This document shows, piece by piece, positions 52,316 to 62,206 of a stretch of 64,000 nt of DNA. A program made the position numbers and the translations under genes. This DNA comes from JASBSR01 sp963847575 (GTDB taxonomy: Bacteria; Pseudomonadota; Gammaproteobacteria; SZUA-229): the NCBI GenBank assembly GCA_963847575.1, contig CAWKAL010000045.1:1-64000 (forward strand), read 5' to 3'. Below the pieces are notes generated by a model. It was not told where the DNA came from. It did not search any database and was given only the letters and a program-made list of their open reading frames with translations. The first letter of the stretch is position 1, and every line of letters begins with the position of its first letter.

Positions 52316-52487
52316 GCGAAACCACAGAGGCACAGAGTACACAGAGGGAAAACAATTACTGTTGTTTAAAGCATTTGAAATATTGTATTTATTCAACCAA
52401 AATAATTGCGTCTAACTTGCGTATGGTTTATTTGACTTACAATAAATTATTGTTTTCTCTGTGTACTCTGTGCCTCTGTGGTTTCGC
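52316..52487. repeat. Inverted intergenic repeat element R4 (ACCACAGAGG type)
   Basis: The left arm at 52316-52356 starts GCGAAACCACAGAGGCACAG. The right arm at 52449-52487 is its reverse complement over 39 positions, apart from two extra G in the left arm. About 92 AT-rich bases lie between the arms. It sits between the acetolactate synthase-like and aldehyde dehydrogenase genes. Confidence 0.92.
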
Positions 52488-52568
52488 CTTTTGCTTTTAT
52501 ATTCACATACACTACTTTGCGAATACGCGGTGCATTATTGTTAAAATCTGTGATTAACAGGAAATATT

Positions 52569-54006
52569 ATGTCTGACCATTTCAAAATGCTTGTCCCCGG
52601 CGCCACGCCCAGCGGCAAGGTGGATGTCACCGCGCCGTTTGACGGCGCGCATATTGCAACCATCGAAACCGGCGACAACAATGCCGTTGACATGGCGCTT
52701 GCCACTGCCGACGCTTTATATAGAGACAGGAAAAACTGGCTGAGCGCAGAACAACGCATCAAGGTGCTGGATAAAACCGCAGACATCATGCAATCACGGG
52801 CTGAAGCGCTCGCGCTTGAAGCCGCGCGCGAAGGCGGCAAACCCCTGATCGATTCACGCGTCGAAGTCGCGCGCGCCATCGACGGCATTAAAAACTGCAT
52901 CGAAGTTTTACGCAGCGGGCACGGCGAAGAAATTCCCATGCAGAAAAATGCCGCATCGATGAACCGGCTGGCCTTCACCACGCACGAACCCATCGGCGTG
53001 GTGGTTGCAGTGAGTGCATTCAATCATCCACTGAATCTTGCGGTACACCAGGTCGGGCCCGCCATTGCCGCAGGCTGCCCGGTCATTATCAAACCGGCGG
53101 GCGATACGCCATTCTCGTGTTTTCGCCTGATCAGTATTCTACGCGAAGCCGGCCTGCCCGATGGCTGGTGCCAGGGCATTGTCACCGACGCACGCGAAGC
53201 CGCGACCCGGCTGGTGACAGATGCGCGCGTTGGATTTTTCAGTTTTATCGGCAGCGCAAAAGTCGGCTGGATGCTGCGCTCACAACTTGCACCGGGAGCG
53301 CGCTGCGCACTCGAACACGGCGGTGTCGCACCGGTGATTGTCGCAGAAGACGCCGATCTTGAAGACGCTATCCCGTTACTCGCCAAGGCCGGCTTCTATC
53401 ACGCCGGCCAGGTCTGTGTTTCAGTACAACGCGTGTATGCGCATAAATCGATTGCACGCACAGCTCGCGAACAACATTGCCGATATCGGCAATAAAATGA
53501 AAGTGGGCGACCCCACCCTGGCGGACACCGATGTTGGCCCGCTGATTCGCGAATCGGAAACCGATCGCATTCACGCCTGGGTAAGCGAAGCGGTGCAGGA
53601 AGGGGCGGAATTAATCTGTGGTGGAAAAAATATCACCGCCAGCACTTACCAGCCTACGGTGCTTTTCAATGCACCCGATGATGCCACCATTTCGCGCAAT
53701 GAAATATTCGGCCCGGTGATCCAGGTCTACGAATACGACAATATTGACGACGCAATCAGGCGCGCAAACGCACTCGATGTTTCATTCCAGGCATCGGTAT
53801 TTTCCAGCAACATCAACACCTGCCTGTATGCATTCAAACATCTCAACGGTTCTGCCATCATGGTAAACGACCACACCGCCTTCCGGGTCGACTGGATGCC
53901 ATTCGCCGGCCTGAAACATTCCGGTCACGGTGTCGGCGGCATCCCGCACACATTCAAGGACATGCAAATCGAAAAAATGATGGTGATACGCTCAAAGCTG
54001 CTCTAG
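52569..54006 (+). pseudogene. Aldehyde dehydrogenase gene with one frame break
   Basis: An NAD(P)-dependent aldehyde dehydrogenase of about 478 residues once rejoined. The first frame runs to about 53460: VVAVSAFNHPLNLAVHQVGP (cofactor site), ALEHGGVAPVIVAEDADLED (general-base Glu region) and HAGQVCVSVQRVY (catalytic Cys near residue 283). One base shifts the frame within GCACGCACAGCTC. The second frame continues QLANNIADIGNKMKVGDPTL, NEIFGPVIQVYEYDNIDDAI and HSGHGVGGIPHTFKDMQIEK to a TAG at 54004-54006. Everything else is intact, so this may be an assembly indel. It is probably cotranscribed with its neighbours on both sides. Confidence 0.85.
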
Positions 54007-54063
54007 TAACTATTTTATTACTAATTATTCATTATTAATTTTTCATTATTCATTGCATAAAAC

Positions 54064-55461
54064 ATGCCTTCGTCCAGCCAGTTTGACCTGTTAATTATCG
54101 GTAGCGGAGTAACCGGCTCGGCGCTGTTTTATCTCGCCGCAAAATACAGTGACATTGAACACATCGGGCTGATCGAAAAATACGCCGCGCCTGCGCGGGT
54201 GAATTCGCTTTCCAGCAACAACAGCCAGACCCTGCACCGCGGTGATATCGAAACCAATTACTCGCTCGACAAAGCCCTCAAGGTAAAACGTGCTGCATGT
54301 ATGCTGGAAAATTACGCCGCCAGCCAGCCTGACAGCCATCACATTATTTTCAAATATCCCAAAATGGTGCTCGGCATAGGCGATAAAGAATGCAGTTACC
54401 TGCGAAAAAGATACGAGGTGTTCAAACAGCATTACCCGCAACTGCGCCTGCTGGAAAAAAAAGACATCGCCAGGATTGAACCCGAAGTCGCAATGAAGAA
54501 CGGCAAATTTCGCGAAGACGAAATTGTCGCGCTCGGTTCCACCGATGAGTATACCGCGGTCAATTACGAAGCCCTGAGTCGTTCATTTGTCCGCCAGGCC
54601 GGTTTTGTCGAAAACAAACGCGTACGCATACATTACAATGAAGAAGTGCTGCACATTACCATTGAGAATGACCTGTTCAAGGTCGAGACCCGCAACACCT
54701 GCTACCAGACGCGCTCACTCGTAGTATGCGCCGGCGGCCACAGTCTTAAACTTGCGCACGATCTTGGTTACGGCCTGCACTATTCGTGCCTGCCCGTCGC
54801 CGGCAGTTACTATTTCACACCGCATGTACTCAACGGCAAGGTGTACACCGTGCAGAACGATGCCCTGCCTTTCGCCGCGATCCACGGTGATCCGGATGTG
54901 CTGGTGCCGGGCAAAACCCGTTTCGGCCCGACTGCCCTGGTGCTGCCGATTCTCGAACGTTACAACCTGAGCACCCTGCCGGATTTTTTCCGCGTGTTTC
55001 GCTTCGATCGCAAAGTCGCAAAAGCATTATGGGACCTGCTCAAGGTCAGTGACATCAGGAACTACATGCTGAAAAACATGCTGTTCGAAATCCCGCTGAT
55101 TCGAAAAGTCCTGTTCCTGAAAGATGCGCGCAAGATCGTACCTTCATTAAAAATTGGTGACCTGAGCTTCGCGCACCATGTCGGCGGCATACGCCCGCAG
55201 TTAATCGACAAGAACGACGGCAAGCTGCTTATGGGCGAAGCAAAAATCAATTCCGGCATCGGCGCCATATTCAACATGACACCATCGCCTGGCGGGACCT
55301 CATGCGTAGAAAATGCGGAACTTGACCTGCGCATCATTGCCGAACATCTGGGTGCGAAGATTGACGAAACCGCATTCAAGCGTGATATTCTCAGAGAAGA
55401 CAGGCAACATGGTGTTGCCGATTACCCCGGTCGCGTACTCAGCGACGGCGATGCCGCCTGA
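54064..55461 (+). CDS. Malate:quinone oxidoreductase-like FAD-dependent oxidoreductase
   Basis: A 465-residue flavoprotein. The FAD-binding loop is DLLIIGSGVTGSALFYLAAK, followed by SNNSQTLHRGDIETNYS, which matches the Mqo family pattern. FGPTALVLPILERY and MTPSPGGTSCVENAELDL (second FAD contact) also fit. True malate activity is not certain, as related proteins of this size oxidise other 2-hydroxy acids. The AT-rich 57-base gap before it has short ATTATTCATT repeats. Confidence 0.82.
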   Translation: MPSSSQFDLLIIGSGVTGSALFYLAAKYSDIEHIGLIEKYAAPARVNSLSSNNSQTLHRGDIETNYSLDKALKVKRAACMLENYAASQPDSHHIIFKYPKMVLGIGDKECSYLRKRYEVFKQHYPQLRLLEKKDIARIEPEVAMKNGKFREDEIVALGSTDEYTAVNYEALSRSFVRQAGFVENKRVRIHYNEEVLHITIENDLFKVETRNTCYQTRSLVVCAGGHSLKLAHDLGYGLHYSCLPVAGSYYFTPHVLNGKVYTVQNDALPFAAIHGDPDVLVPGKTRFGPTALVLPILERYNLSTLPDFFRVFRFDRKVAKALWDLLKVSDIRNYMLKNMLFEIPLIRKVLFLKDARKIVPSLKIGDLSFAHHVGGIRPQLIDKNDGKLLMGEAKINSGIGAIFNMTPSPGGTSCVENAELDLRIIAEHLGAKIDETAFKRDILREDRQHGVADYPGRVLSDGDAA

Positions 55462-55582
55462 TAAATCAGCGCACGGCTCATACCAGCAAGCAAATGCACA
55501 AAAAAACAGACCCGTTTCACAGCATTACCAGGCACACTGACCTATTCTTCTGGCTGGTAATAACTCTACAGGACGCAATAGA

Positions 55583-56302
55583 ATGAACAAGTTATTGATA
55601 ACTGCATTTACCTCGCTCACCCTGCTAAGCAGCACTGCAAACGCTGATTTTCTCGGTTTATATGTTGGTGGCGGCAGCTGGAGCCACGACCCTTCCGGGG
55701 GTTTCCAGTCACAGGATCCCGGCAGTGACAACATCTCGATGCAAAACTCGCTGGGTTTATCCGATGAGAGTGAAGGCTATGCCTATATCGCATTCGACCA
55801 CCCGCTACCCCTGCTGCCCAATGTTCGACTTGAAACAACTGCACTGACTCATAACGGTGTTTCCAGCGGCGTAAACTTCAACGGCCAGACCGGACTGGCA
55901 GGCAATGCTGTGGTTTCTCTCGACAGCACCGACCTGACCTTGTACTGGCGCCTGCTCGATAACTGGGTCAACCTCGATGTTGGGCTCACGCTCAGAAAGT
56001 TCGACGGTGAATTTACCATCGCAACTGAAACCCTGCTGCTCGAAGAAACCATCCCGATGATTTATGCGGCTGCCCAGTTTGATTTGCCTTTTACAGGTTT
56101 ATCAGTGGGTGGTGACATCAACGTGATCAGCGTAAGCGGAAATACATTGTCAGACACGCGAGTTCGCCTGTTGTATGAATTCGGCCTGGTTGGCGTAGAA
56201 GCTGGACTGAGATCCACTGCCATAGAGCTGGACGACGTTGATAACGTCACCACAGATATTTCTTTTGATGGATTGTTTGTGGGCGCATTCCTGCACTTCT
56301 AA
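55583..56302 (+). CDS. TIGR04219-like outer membrane beta-barrel protein
   Basis: A 239-residue exported protein. The signal peptide is NKLLITAFTSLTLLSSTANA, followed at once by DFLGLYVGGGSWSHDPSGGF, the family start. Alternating hydrophobic strands (LTLYWRLLDNWVNLDVGLTL, GLVGVEAGLRSTAIEL) and the C-terminal Phe (VGAFLHF) fit a small barrel in the outer membrane. The role is unknown. Confidence 0.85.
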   Translation: MNKLLITAFTSLTLLSSTANADFLGLYVGGGSWSHDPSGGFQSQDPGSDNISMQNSLGLSDESEGYAYIAFDHPLPLLPNVRLETTALTHNGVSSGVNFNGQTGLAGNAVVSLDSTDLTLYWRLLDNWVNLDVGLTLRKFDGEFTIATETLLLEETIPMIYAAAQFDLPFTGLSVGGDINVISVSGNTLSDTRVRLLYEFGLVGVEAGLRSTAIELDDVDNVTTDISFDGLFVGAFLHF

Positions 56303-56388
56303 GCTGTCAAAATGAAACTTCTGGCTATGGATTTATTTTCGAAACCATAAACTTCACCCAATGCACCAAAAATTATACGGAGAATAAA

Positions 56389-56799
56389 GTGAAATATGCA
56401 GCCATTATATTCTTATTAATTACACCCCTGCTCAGCCATGCCGGCCCCTATGACGGCGCGGGCAACCCATACATGGGTATGGACCCCGCAAAAATGCAGC
56501 AAATGGTCATGGAAATGCAGAGCTGTATGCAAAACATCAACATGGACGAAATGGAGAAACTAAAAGTACGCGGCCAGGCGATGGAACAGGAAATAAAAAC
56601 CCTGTGCAGAAACGGCGAGCGTGACAAGGCCATGAGTAAAGCGATGGCATTCAGTAAAGAAATCAGCGCCGCACCGGAACTGGCGAAAATCCGCAAATGC
56701 AGCGAAAAAGCCCGCAGCATGATGCCGAACACCATGCAGTTCGAAAAATTCAGCGAAGAAAGTTTCAAAAACTCGCACATCTGCGATGAAATGAAATAG
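56389..56799 (+). CDS. Exported Met/Lys-rich protein of unknown function
   Basis: A 136-residue protein with a signal peptide (YAAIIFLLITPLLSHA) and a helical mature part rich in Met, Lys and Glu with four cysteines (MEMQSCMQNINMDEMEKLKV, KTLCRNGERDKAMSKAMAF, IRKCSEKARSM, HICDEMK). The gene has a GGAG-like site before the ATG. No family was recognised. It could be a periplasmic metal- or protein-binding helix bundle. Confidence 0.65.
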   Translation: MKYAAIIFLLITPLLSHAGPYDGAGNPYMGMDPAKMQQMVMEMQSCMQNINMDEMEKLKVRGQAMEQEIKTLCRNGERDKAMSKAMAFSKEISAAPELAKIRKCSEKARSMMPNTMQFEKFSEESFKNSHICDEMK

Positions 56800-56823
56800 C
56801 TGGCAGCAGAAATAAAATAATTC

Positions 56824-56927
56824 TAGCCGCAAATGAACGCGAATAAACGCAAATAAAGATGATTAGTATAGTGCGCCGCAGGCGCAGAATAAAACATTTT
56901 GCGTTCATTCGCGTTCATTTGCGGCTA
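56824..56927. repeat. Inverted intergenic repeat element R5 (CCGCAAATGAACGC type)
   Basis: The left arm at 56824-56857 (TAGCCGCAAATGAACGCGAA start) and the right arm at 56896-56927 (ending TTCATTTGCGGCTA) are inverted copies with one difference. Its 56827-56855 is identical to 21039-21067 in R1. It lies between convergent gene ends, 24 bases from each stop. Confidence 0.9.
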
Positions 56928-56951
56928 AATAATTCTGACCTTCATAGAAAA

Positions 56952-57842
56952 TCACCACAACCAGGCGGCACCGCGCACGCCGGATGAATCGCCGAATTTT
57001 GGTGCTGACAAACGGGTTTCAACCCGGTCAGAAAAAACATACCTGCCCCACAAGTCGGGTATGTTTTTATACAGTCGCTTGATATTGCCCATACCGCCGC
57101 CCAGCACAATCACATCCGGGTCGATGATATTGATAACATGCGCAAGCCCGCGTGCAAGTCTATCTTCATAGCGTTGCATGGTTTCAAGTGCATCCTCATC
57201 ACCAAACCTGGCTTTCGCGACAATGGTTTCCGACTCCAGGATAACATTGGCATATAACTCGTGATCACGCGTCATACCCGGCCCTGATACAAAGGTTTCG
57301 ATACAACCCTGTTTGCCGCAATAGCACTCCGGCCCCGGCAGCTCTATGTCCAGCGGCCAGGGCAGCGGATTATGGCCCCATTCGCCCGCAATCGCGTTGC
57401 GGCCGACAAGAATTTTCCCGTCGACCACAATACCCGCACCGGTACCGGTGCCGATAATAACGCCGAACACGGTACGCGCGCCGTGCGCGACCCCATCGGT
57501 GGCTTCCGATAATGCAAAACAGTTGGCGTCATTAGCTATACGTATGTCGCGCTGCAATACCGTGGTCAAGTCCTGCAATAACGGCTTGCCATTCATGCAG
57601 ACTGAATTTGAGTTTTTCATCAGGCTGGTGACGGGAGAAATCGCACCGGGTGTTCCGATGCCGACAGTACCGGTTTGCGCTGCCGAGGTTTCTATATGTG
57701 TAACCAGTTGCTTAATCGCATCTAGTGTAGCTTCGTAATTTCCCTGTGGCGTAGCCACGCGATGATGTACCAGTTCGGCACCGTTGTCATCGAGCGCAAT
57801 GCCCTCGATTTTAGTGCCGCCCAGATCAATGCCAATTTTCAT
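56952..57842 (-). CDS. ROK family sugar kinase
   Basis: A 296-residue kinase. The ATP-binding start is KIGIDLGGTKIEGIALDDNG. The ROK signature and zinc site are ECYCGKQGCIETFVSGPGM. The catalytic Asp lies in RIANDANCFALSEATDG. The closest kinds are fructokinase (Mak), glucokinase or NagK, and the sugar cannot be fixed by sequence. It stands alone on the minus strand between two repeat elements. Confidence 0.92.
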   Translation of the reverse strand: MKIGIDLGGTKIEGIALDDNGAELVHHRVATPQGNYEATLDAIKQLVTHIETSAAQTGTVGIGTPGAISPVTSLMKNSNSVCMNGKPLLQDLTTVLQRDIRIANDANCFALSEATDGVAHGARTVFGVIIGTGTGAGIVVDGKILVGRNAIAGEWGHNPLPWPLDIELPGPECYCGKQGCIETFVSGPGMTRDHELYANVILESETIVAKARFGDEDALETMQRYEDRLARGLAHVINIIDPDVIVLGGGMGNIKRLYKNIPDLWGRYVFSDRVETRLSAPKFGDSSGVRGAAWLW

Positions 57843-57849
57843 TTTAATC

Positions 57850-58079
57850 AGTCCACATATGAACGCGGATGAACACAGATTAAAAATAAGTATGTTGTTA
57901 GATAATTAGAATGACGATATTTATTGTGATAATAGTGTGCAGATTGTCGGAGATTTAGTAGTCGCATAACGCCCTCGCTTTTACCTTAAATATATTTACT
58001 TCCGCAGCCGCTTAATAATTTTAACTTCTATTTTTCTGTACAGCATTCATCTGCGTTTATCTGCGTTCATCCGTGGACT
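57850..58079. repeat. Inverted intergenic repeat element R6 (GGATGAACGC type)
   Basis: The left arm at 57850-57880 (AGTCCACATATGAACGCGGA start) and the right arm at 58041-58079 (ending GCGTTCATCCGTGGACT) are inverted. The spacer of about 160 bases is the longest in the set and carries no recognised gene. The right arm reaches the stop codon of the adenosyltransferase gene. Confidence 0.85.
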
Positions 58080-58615
58080 TATTTATTCTTTTCAGACTTC
58101 CAGTAAATTTCATCTGTGTCATTTAAAACCCTGGCGAACACAAACAGCAGGTCAGAAAGTCGGTTTACATAGGCCAGCGAGACCGGGCTGAGACTGGTGC
58201 TGCGGTTGAGTGCTACCATGCTGCGTTCGGTTCTGCGACACACGGCTCTTGCGAGGTGACATAATGCACCTGCCTCGTTTCCGCCCGGCAGAATAAATTC
58301 TTTCAGCGGCTGCAGCTTTGTATTGAATGCATCAATGCGATGCTCAAGCGCATCGACCTGTTTCTGCTTGAGTATTGGCTGTCCCAGGCTGATCTCACCG
58401 CCGATATCGAACAGCGCATGCTGTATATCTCGAATCACAGCAAGATTGTCACCTGTCAGATTGACCGCCAGCACACCGAGCTGACAGTTAAGCTCATCGA
58501 CTTCGCCCTGTACCTGCATCAGCGGGTCATCTTTTGGCAAACGGGCCCCGCTTGCGGTGCCGGTTTCACCTTTGTCACCGGTGCGCGTATATATCCTGGT
58601 CAGTCGATTAGCCAT
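58079..58615 (-). CDS. Cob(I)yrinic acid a,c-diamide adenosyltransferase, PduO type
   Basis: A 178-residue enzyme that attaches the adenosyl group to cobalamin. The family start is RIYTRTGDKGETGTASGARL, with the conserved ATP-binding residues, followed by VDELNCQLGVLAV. FILPGGNEAGALCHLARAVC and RRTERSMVAL carry the late ATP/cobalamin motif. It lies head-to-head with the riboswitch-controlled btuB, which fits a cobalamin uptake and activation locus. Confidence 0.94.
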   Translation of the reverse strand: MANRLTRIYTRTGDKGETGTASGARLPKDDPLMQVQGEVDELNCQLGVLAVNLTGDNLAVIRDIQHALFDIGGEISLGQPILKQKQVDALEHRIDAFNTKLQPLKEFILPGGNEAGALCHLARAVCRRTERSMVALNRSTSLSPVSLAYVNRLSDLLFVFARVLNDTDEIYWKSEKNK

Positions 58616-58660
58616 TGTGGGTGTTGTCGTTATGTTCCTAAATAGTTAATGTGCAGCTTA

Positions 58661-58893
58661 CCGCAGGTGCCTGTTGTAGAGCCATTCTGCAACAGGTTAA
58701 ACGGGAAGTCAGTAAGCGATTCTGGAGTCACTGAATATTTTTTCAGCGATCTCGAGTAGTTACAAACGCAATTCTGACGCTGCCCCCGCAACGGTGATTG
58801 AGTCAAAGCCCTGTCGTACACCACTGTAAGCATGCTTATGGGAAGGTGACAGGCGCAAAGTCGCAAGACACTCATCAGCCCGGAGACCGGCCC
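58661..58893 (+). promoter_or_regulatory. Cobalamin riboswitch upstream of btuB
   Basis: The conserved cores are present in order: AGGTGCCTG at the 5' side, TTAAACGGGAAG, GCTGCCCCCGCAACGGTGA (B12-box neighbourhood), ATGGGAAGGTGACAGGCGC, and the closing CAGCCCGGAGACCGGCC. The gene it leads is a btuB-type receptor whose start lies about 50 bases after the aptamer. The element should shut off btuB when adenosylcobalamin is plentiful. Confidence 0.93.
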
Positions 58894-58941
58894 GTGGTGC
58901 CCTCTAACTTACACGCGCGGCGGGCGCGGGAGCAATACCCC

Positions 58942-60766
58942 ATGATTAAACCTCTCTGCGTTGCCATACTGGCAACACTCTGTCTGCAGGCGCAGGCTGA
59001 AACACGACTACATCCGATCATTACTTCATCACGCGTGGCACAAAGCGCCGACCAGACCATGACGGCCGTCAGTGTGTTAACACGTGAAGATATCGCGCAA
59101 AGCCAGTCGCAATCAACCGTTGAATTATTGCGCGAGCGCATTCCGGGACTGGACTTCCTTACCACTGGCGGCAGCGGCCACCAGGTAAGCACGTTTTTAC
59201 GCGGCACCAGCTCTGACCAGTTCCTGTTGATGATCGATGGCAATATCGTCGGCTCGGCCACCACCGGCTCGGCCGCAATCGAACTGATCCCGCTTGATAA
59301 TATCGAGCGCATCGAAGTGATCCGCGGACCGCGCTCATCGCTGTACGGCTCCGAAGCCATCGGCGGCGTGATCCAGGTGTTTACCCGCAGTGATAATAAA
59401 ACCACGGCGTCGATCACCAGCGGATCACTGCATACCGCGGCCGCAAGCGCAGCCACCCAGTTTGGCAATGACAGTACCACGCTTAACATCGCGGTGAATC
59501 ATTACCAGACTGAAGGTTTCGATGTCACCAACGACACCGAAAACGACAGCGATGGCTACGACAACGACTCGGTCAACCTGCGTTTGCAACATGCGCTCAA
59601 TCCACGTACGCGGTTATTTGCCAATGCCCTGTATGCCGACGGCAATACCCGGTTTGATAATGACACGTTTGATAATGCATCGGATTCGATCCAGCAAAAC
59701 TACCAGCTGGGCGCCGACACCGATGTGAATTCAGCCTGGAACAGCCGGTTTGAAATCGGCCAGAGCAAGGACGAACTTGTCACCGTGCGCAACAGCCGTG
59801 ATTTTTTTACGCCCGGCCTTATTAATAATGAAGTCACGCTGTTCATCACCCGGCGCGACCAGGCACACTGGATCAATACGCTTAATTTTGGTGACACCGG
59901 CCAGGCCAGTCTCGGCGCTGATTACATTAATGACAAGGTTGAAGCTACCACGCCATACACGGAAAACCAGCGCAGCAATCGCGCGGTGTATGCCCTGGTG
60001 CAGGACAAGTTCGGCCGCAATCAGCTGCAACTGGCGGCACGACTCGATGACAATGAAGCCTTTGGTAGTCACACCACCGGCAGCATCGCCTGGGCGTATG
60101 ACATTAGTGCCAGTGAACGCATTCGGCTTTCACAGGGCACGGCGTTTATCGCACCATCGTTCAATGACCTGTATTTTGTCGATCCGTTTTTCAGCGGCAA
60201 CCCGGATCTTGAACCGGAAACATCACGCACATCGGAAATTGCCTTTACCACCAGCCAGCCCTGGGGCAGCTGGCAACTGAATGTGTATCGCACCCTGATC
60301 AAAAACCTGATCGTGCTCAACAACAGCTTCACCTCGGTGGAAAACGCCGCGCGCGCCAGCATTCGCGGGGTTGAATCCGAGCTCGATGTCCGCCGTGATG
60401 CCTGGAACCTGAATTTCAACCTGTCAGTGATCGACCCGGTGGATAAAACCACGCGGCCTGGTGTTGCAGGGCCGCGCGAAACAAACCCTCAAGCTCAGTG
60501 CTGCACGCAATTTTGGCAGTGTCCAGTTGGGCACCAGTGTGCTGGCACAGGGCCCGCGCTATGCCAACGCGAGCAACAGCATCGAGCTGCCGGGATACGG
60601 CATTATCAATCTGACGGCTGCTAAAACCATCGACCAGCACTGGCAGCTGAAAGCACGGCTAGAGAACCTGCTGGACAAGGAATATTCGACCTCGATCGAT
60701 TTTTTCCAGAACACCAGCAACAACACGCCGATTGCACTGTTTGTCAGCCTGCATTACCAGCAATAA
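58942..60766 (+). pseudogene. btuB: TonB-dependent vitamin B12 receptor BtuB, one frame break
   Basis: An outer-membrane gated barrel for cobalamin. I use the ATG at 58942 (MIKPLCVAILATLCLQAQA, signal peptide), since the longer frame reads through the riboswitch. The plug has SVLTREDIAQSQSQSTVELL, ERIPGLDFLTTGGSGHQ and RIEVIRGPRSSLYGSEAIGG. Barrel strands continue to about residue 500 (FNLSVIDPVDKTT). At about 60455-60465 one base shifts the frame, after which LVLQGRAKQTLKLSAARNFG through ARLENLLDKEYSTSIDFF to LFVSLHYQQ complete the barrel with the expected end. Rejoined, the length (about 607) is normal for BtuB. The shift may be a sequence error. Confidence 0.88.
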
Positions 60767-60902
60767 ACCACAGTAACCGGCGGCCGGAGAAAATCCCGGG
60801 CGCCGGCCTCTTGAATTCATCGAATCAGTCCCTAAATCAGCACACAAAGGCTGTACAATGTGCGCCAGCGTGCGGCTGAACTTCAATGCGTTAATTCAGT
60901 CG

Positions 60903-60959
60903 ATACTCACAACCCTTCCGGCCCCGGTAACGGGGCAACATGAATATTTTTGTGAGTAT
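60903..60959 (+). ncRNA. Candidate structured RNA or leader element upstream of moxR
   Basis: ATACTCACAA and its exact reverse complement TTGTGAGTAT form an outer stem with a 37-base interior. Inside, GCCCCG-GTAA-CGGGGC makes a perfect 6-bp hairpin with a GNRA tetraloop. It lies in the 270-base gap between btuB and moxR, 78 bases before the moxR ATG. A further weak hairpin (AATAC-GGGT-GTATT) and GGTTCGAAC follow. No known riboswitch class was matched. The rest of the gap holds nothing I can support. Confidence 0.4.
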
Positions 60960-61036
60960 GAAATACGGGTGTATTCCATCCAGCAGGTTCGAACACAAGA
61001 CAACAATAATAATCGCGAAACATGGCAACCCAATAA

Positions 61037-62017
<981 letters not shown>

Positions 62018-62024
62018 AAAATAT

Positions 62025-62179
62025 TAACCGCAGAGGCGCAGAGGACGCAGAGAAAACATAATTATTGTTAACAGCAATAATTAATAAAAATATTATTACA
62101 AACCCTGGACATACATAATCAAGTGTTTTTGTTTTTACATAAAAATCCTTCTCTGCGTCCTCTGCGTCTCCGCGGTTTA
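62025..62179. repeat. Inverted intergenic repeat element R7 (ACCGCAGAGGCGCAGAG type)
   Basis: The left arm at 62025-62056 (TAACCGCAGAGGCGCAGAGG start) and the right arm at 62147-62179 (ending GTCTCCGCGGTTTA) are inverted copies with few differences, 90 AT-rich bases apart. It begins seven bases after the moxR stop and ends 27 bases before the DUF58 gene, inside a likely operon. Confidence 0.9.
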
Positions 62180-62206
62180 GGCTTTTTTTGTTTCTAAAGA
62201 ATCAAC

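Noticed and set aside
58798..58941. Upstream extension of the btuB open frame
   Set aside because: It lies within the cobalamin riboswitch. The signal peptide begins at 58942.
60779..60809. GC-rich hairpin after btuB as a terminator
   Set aside because: The stem is interrupted and no T-run follows, so I do not call it.
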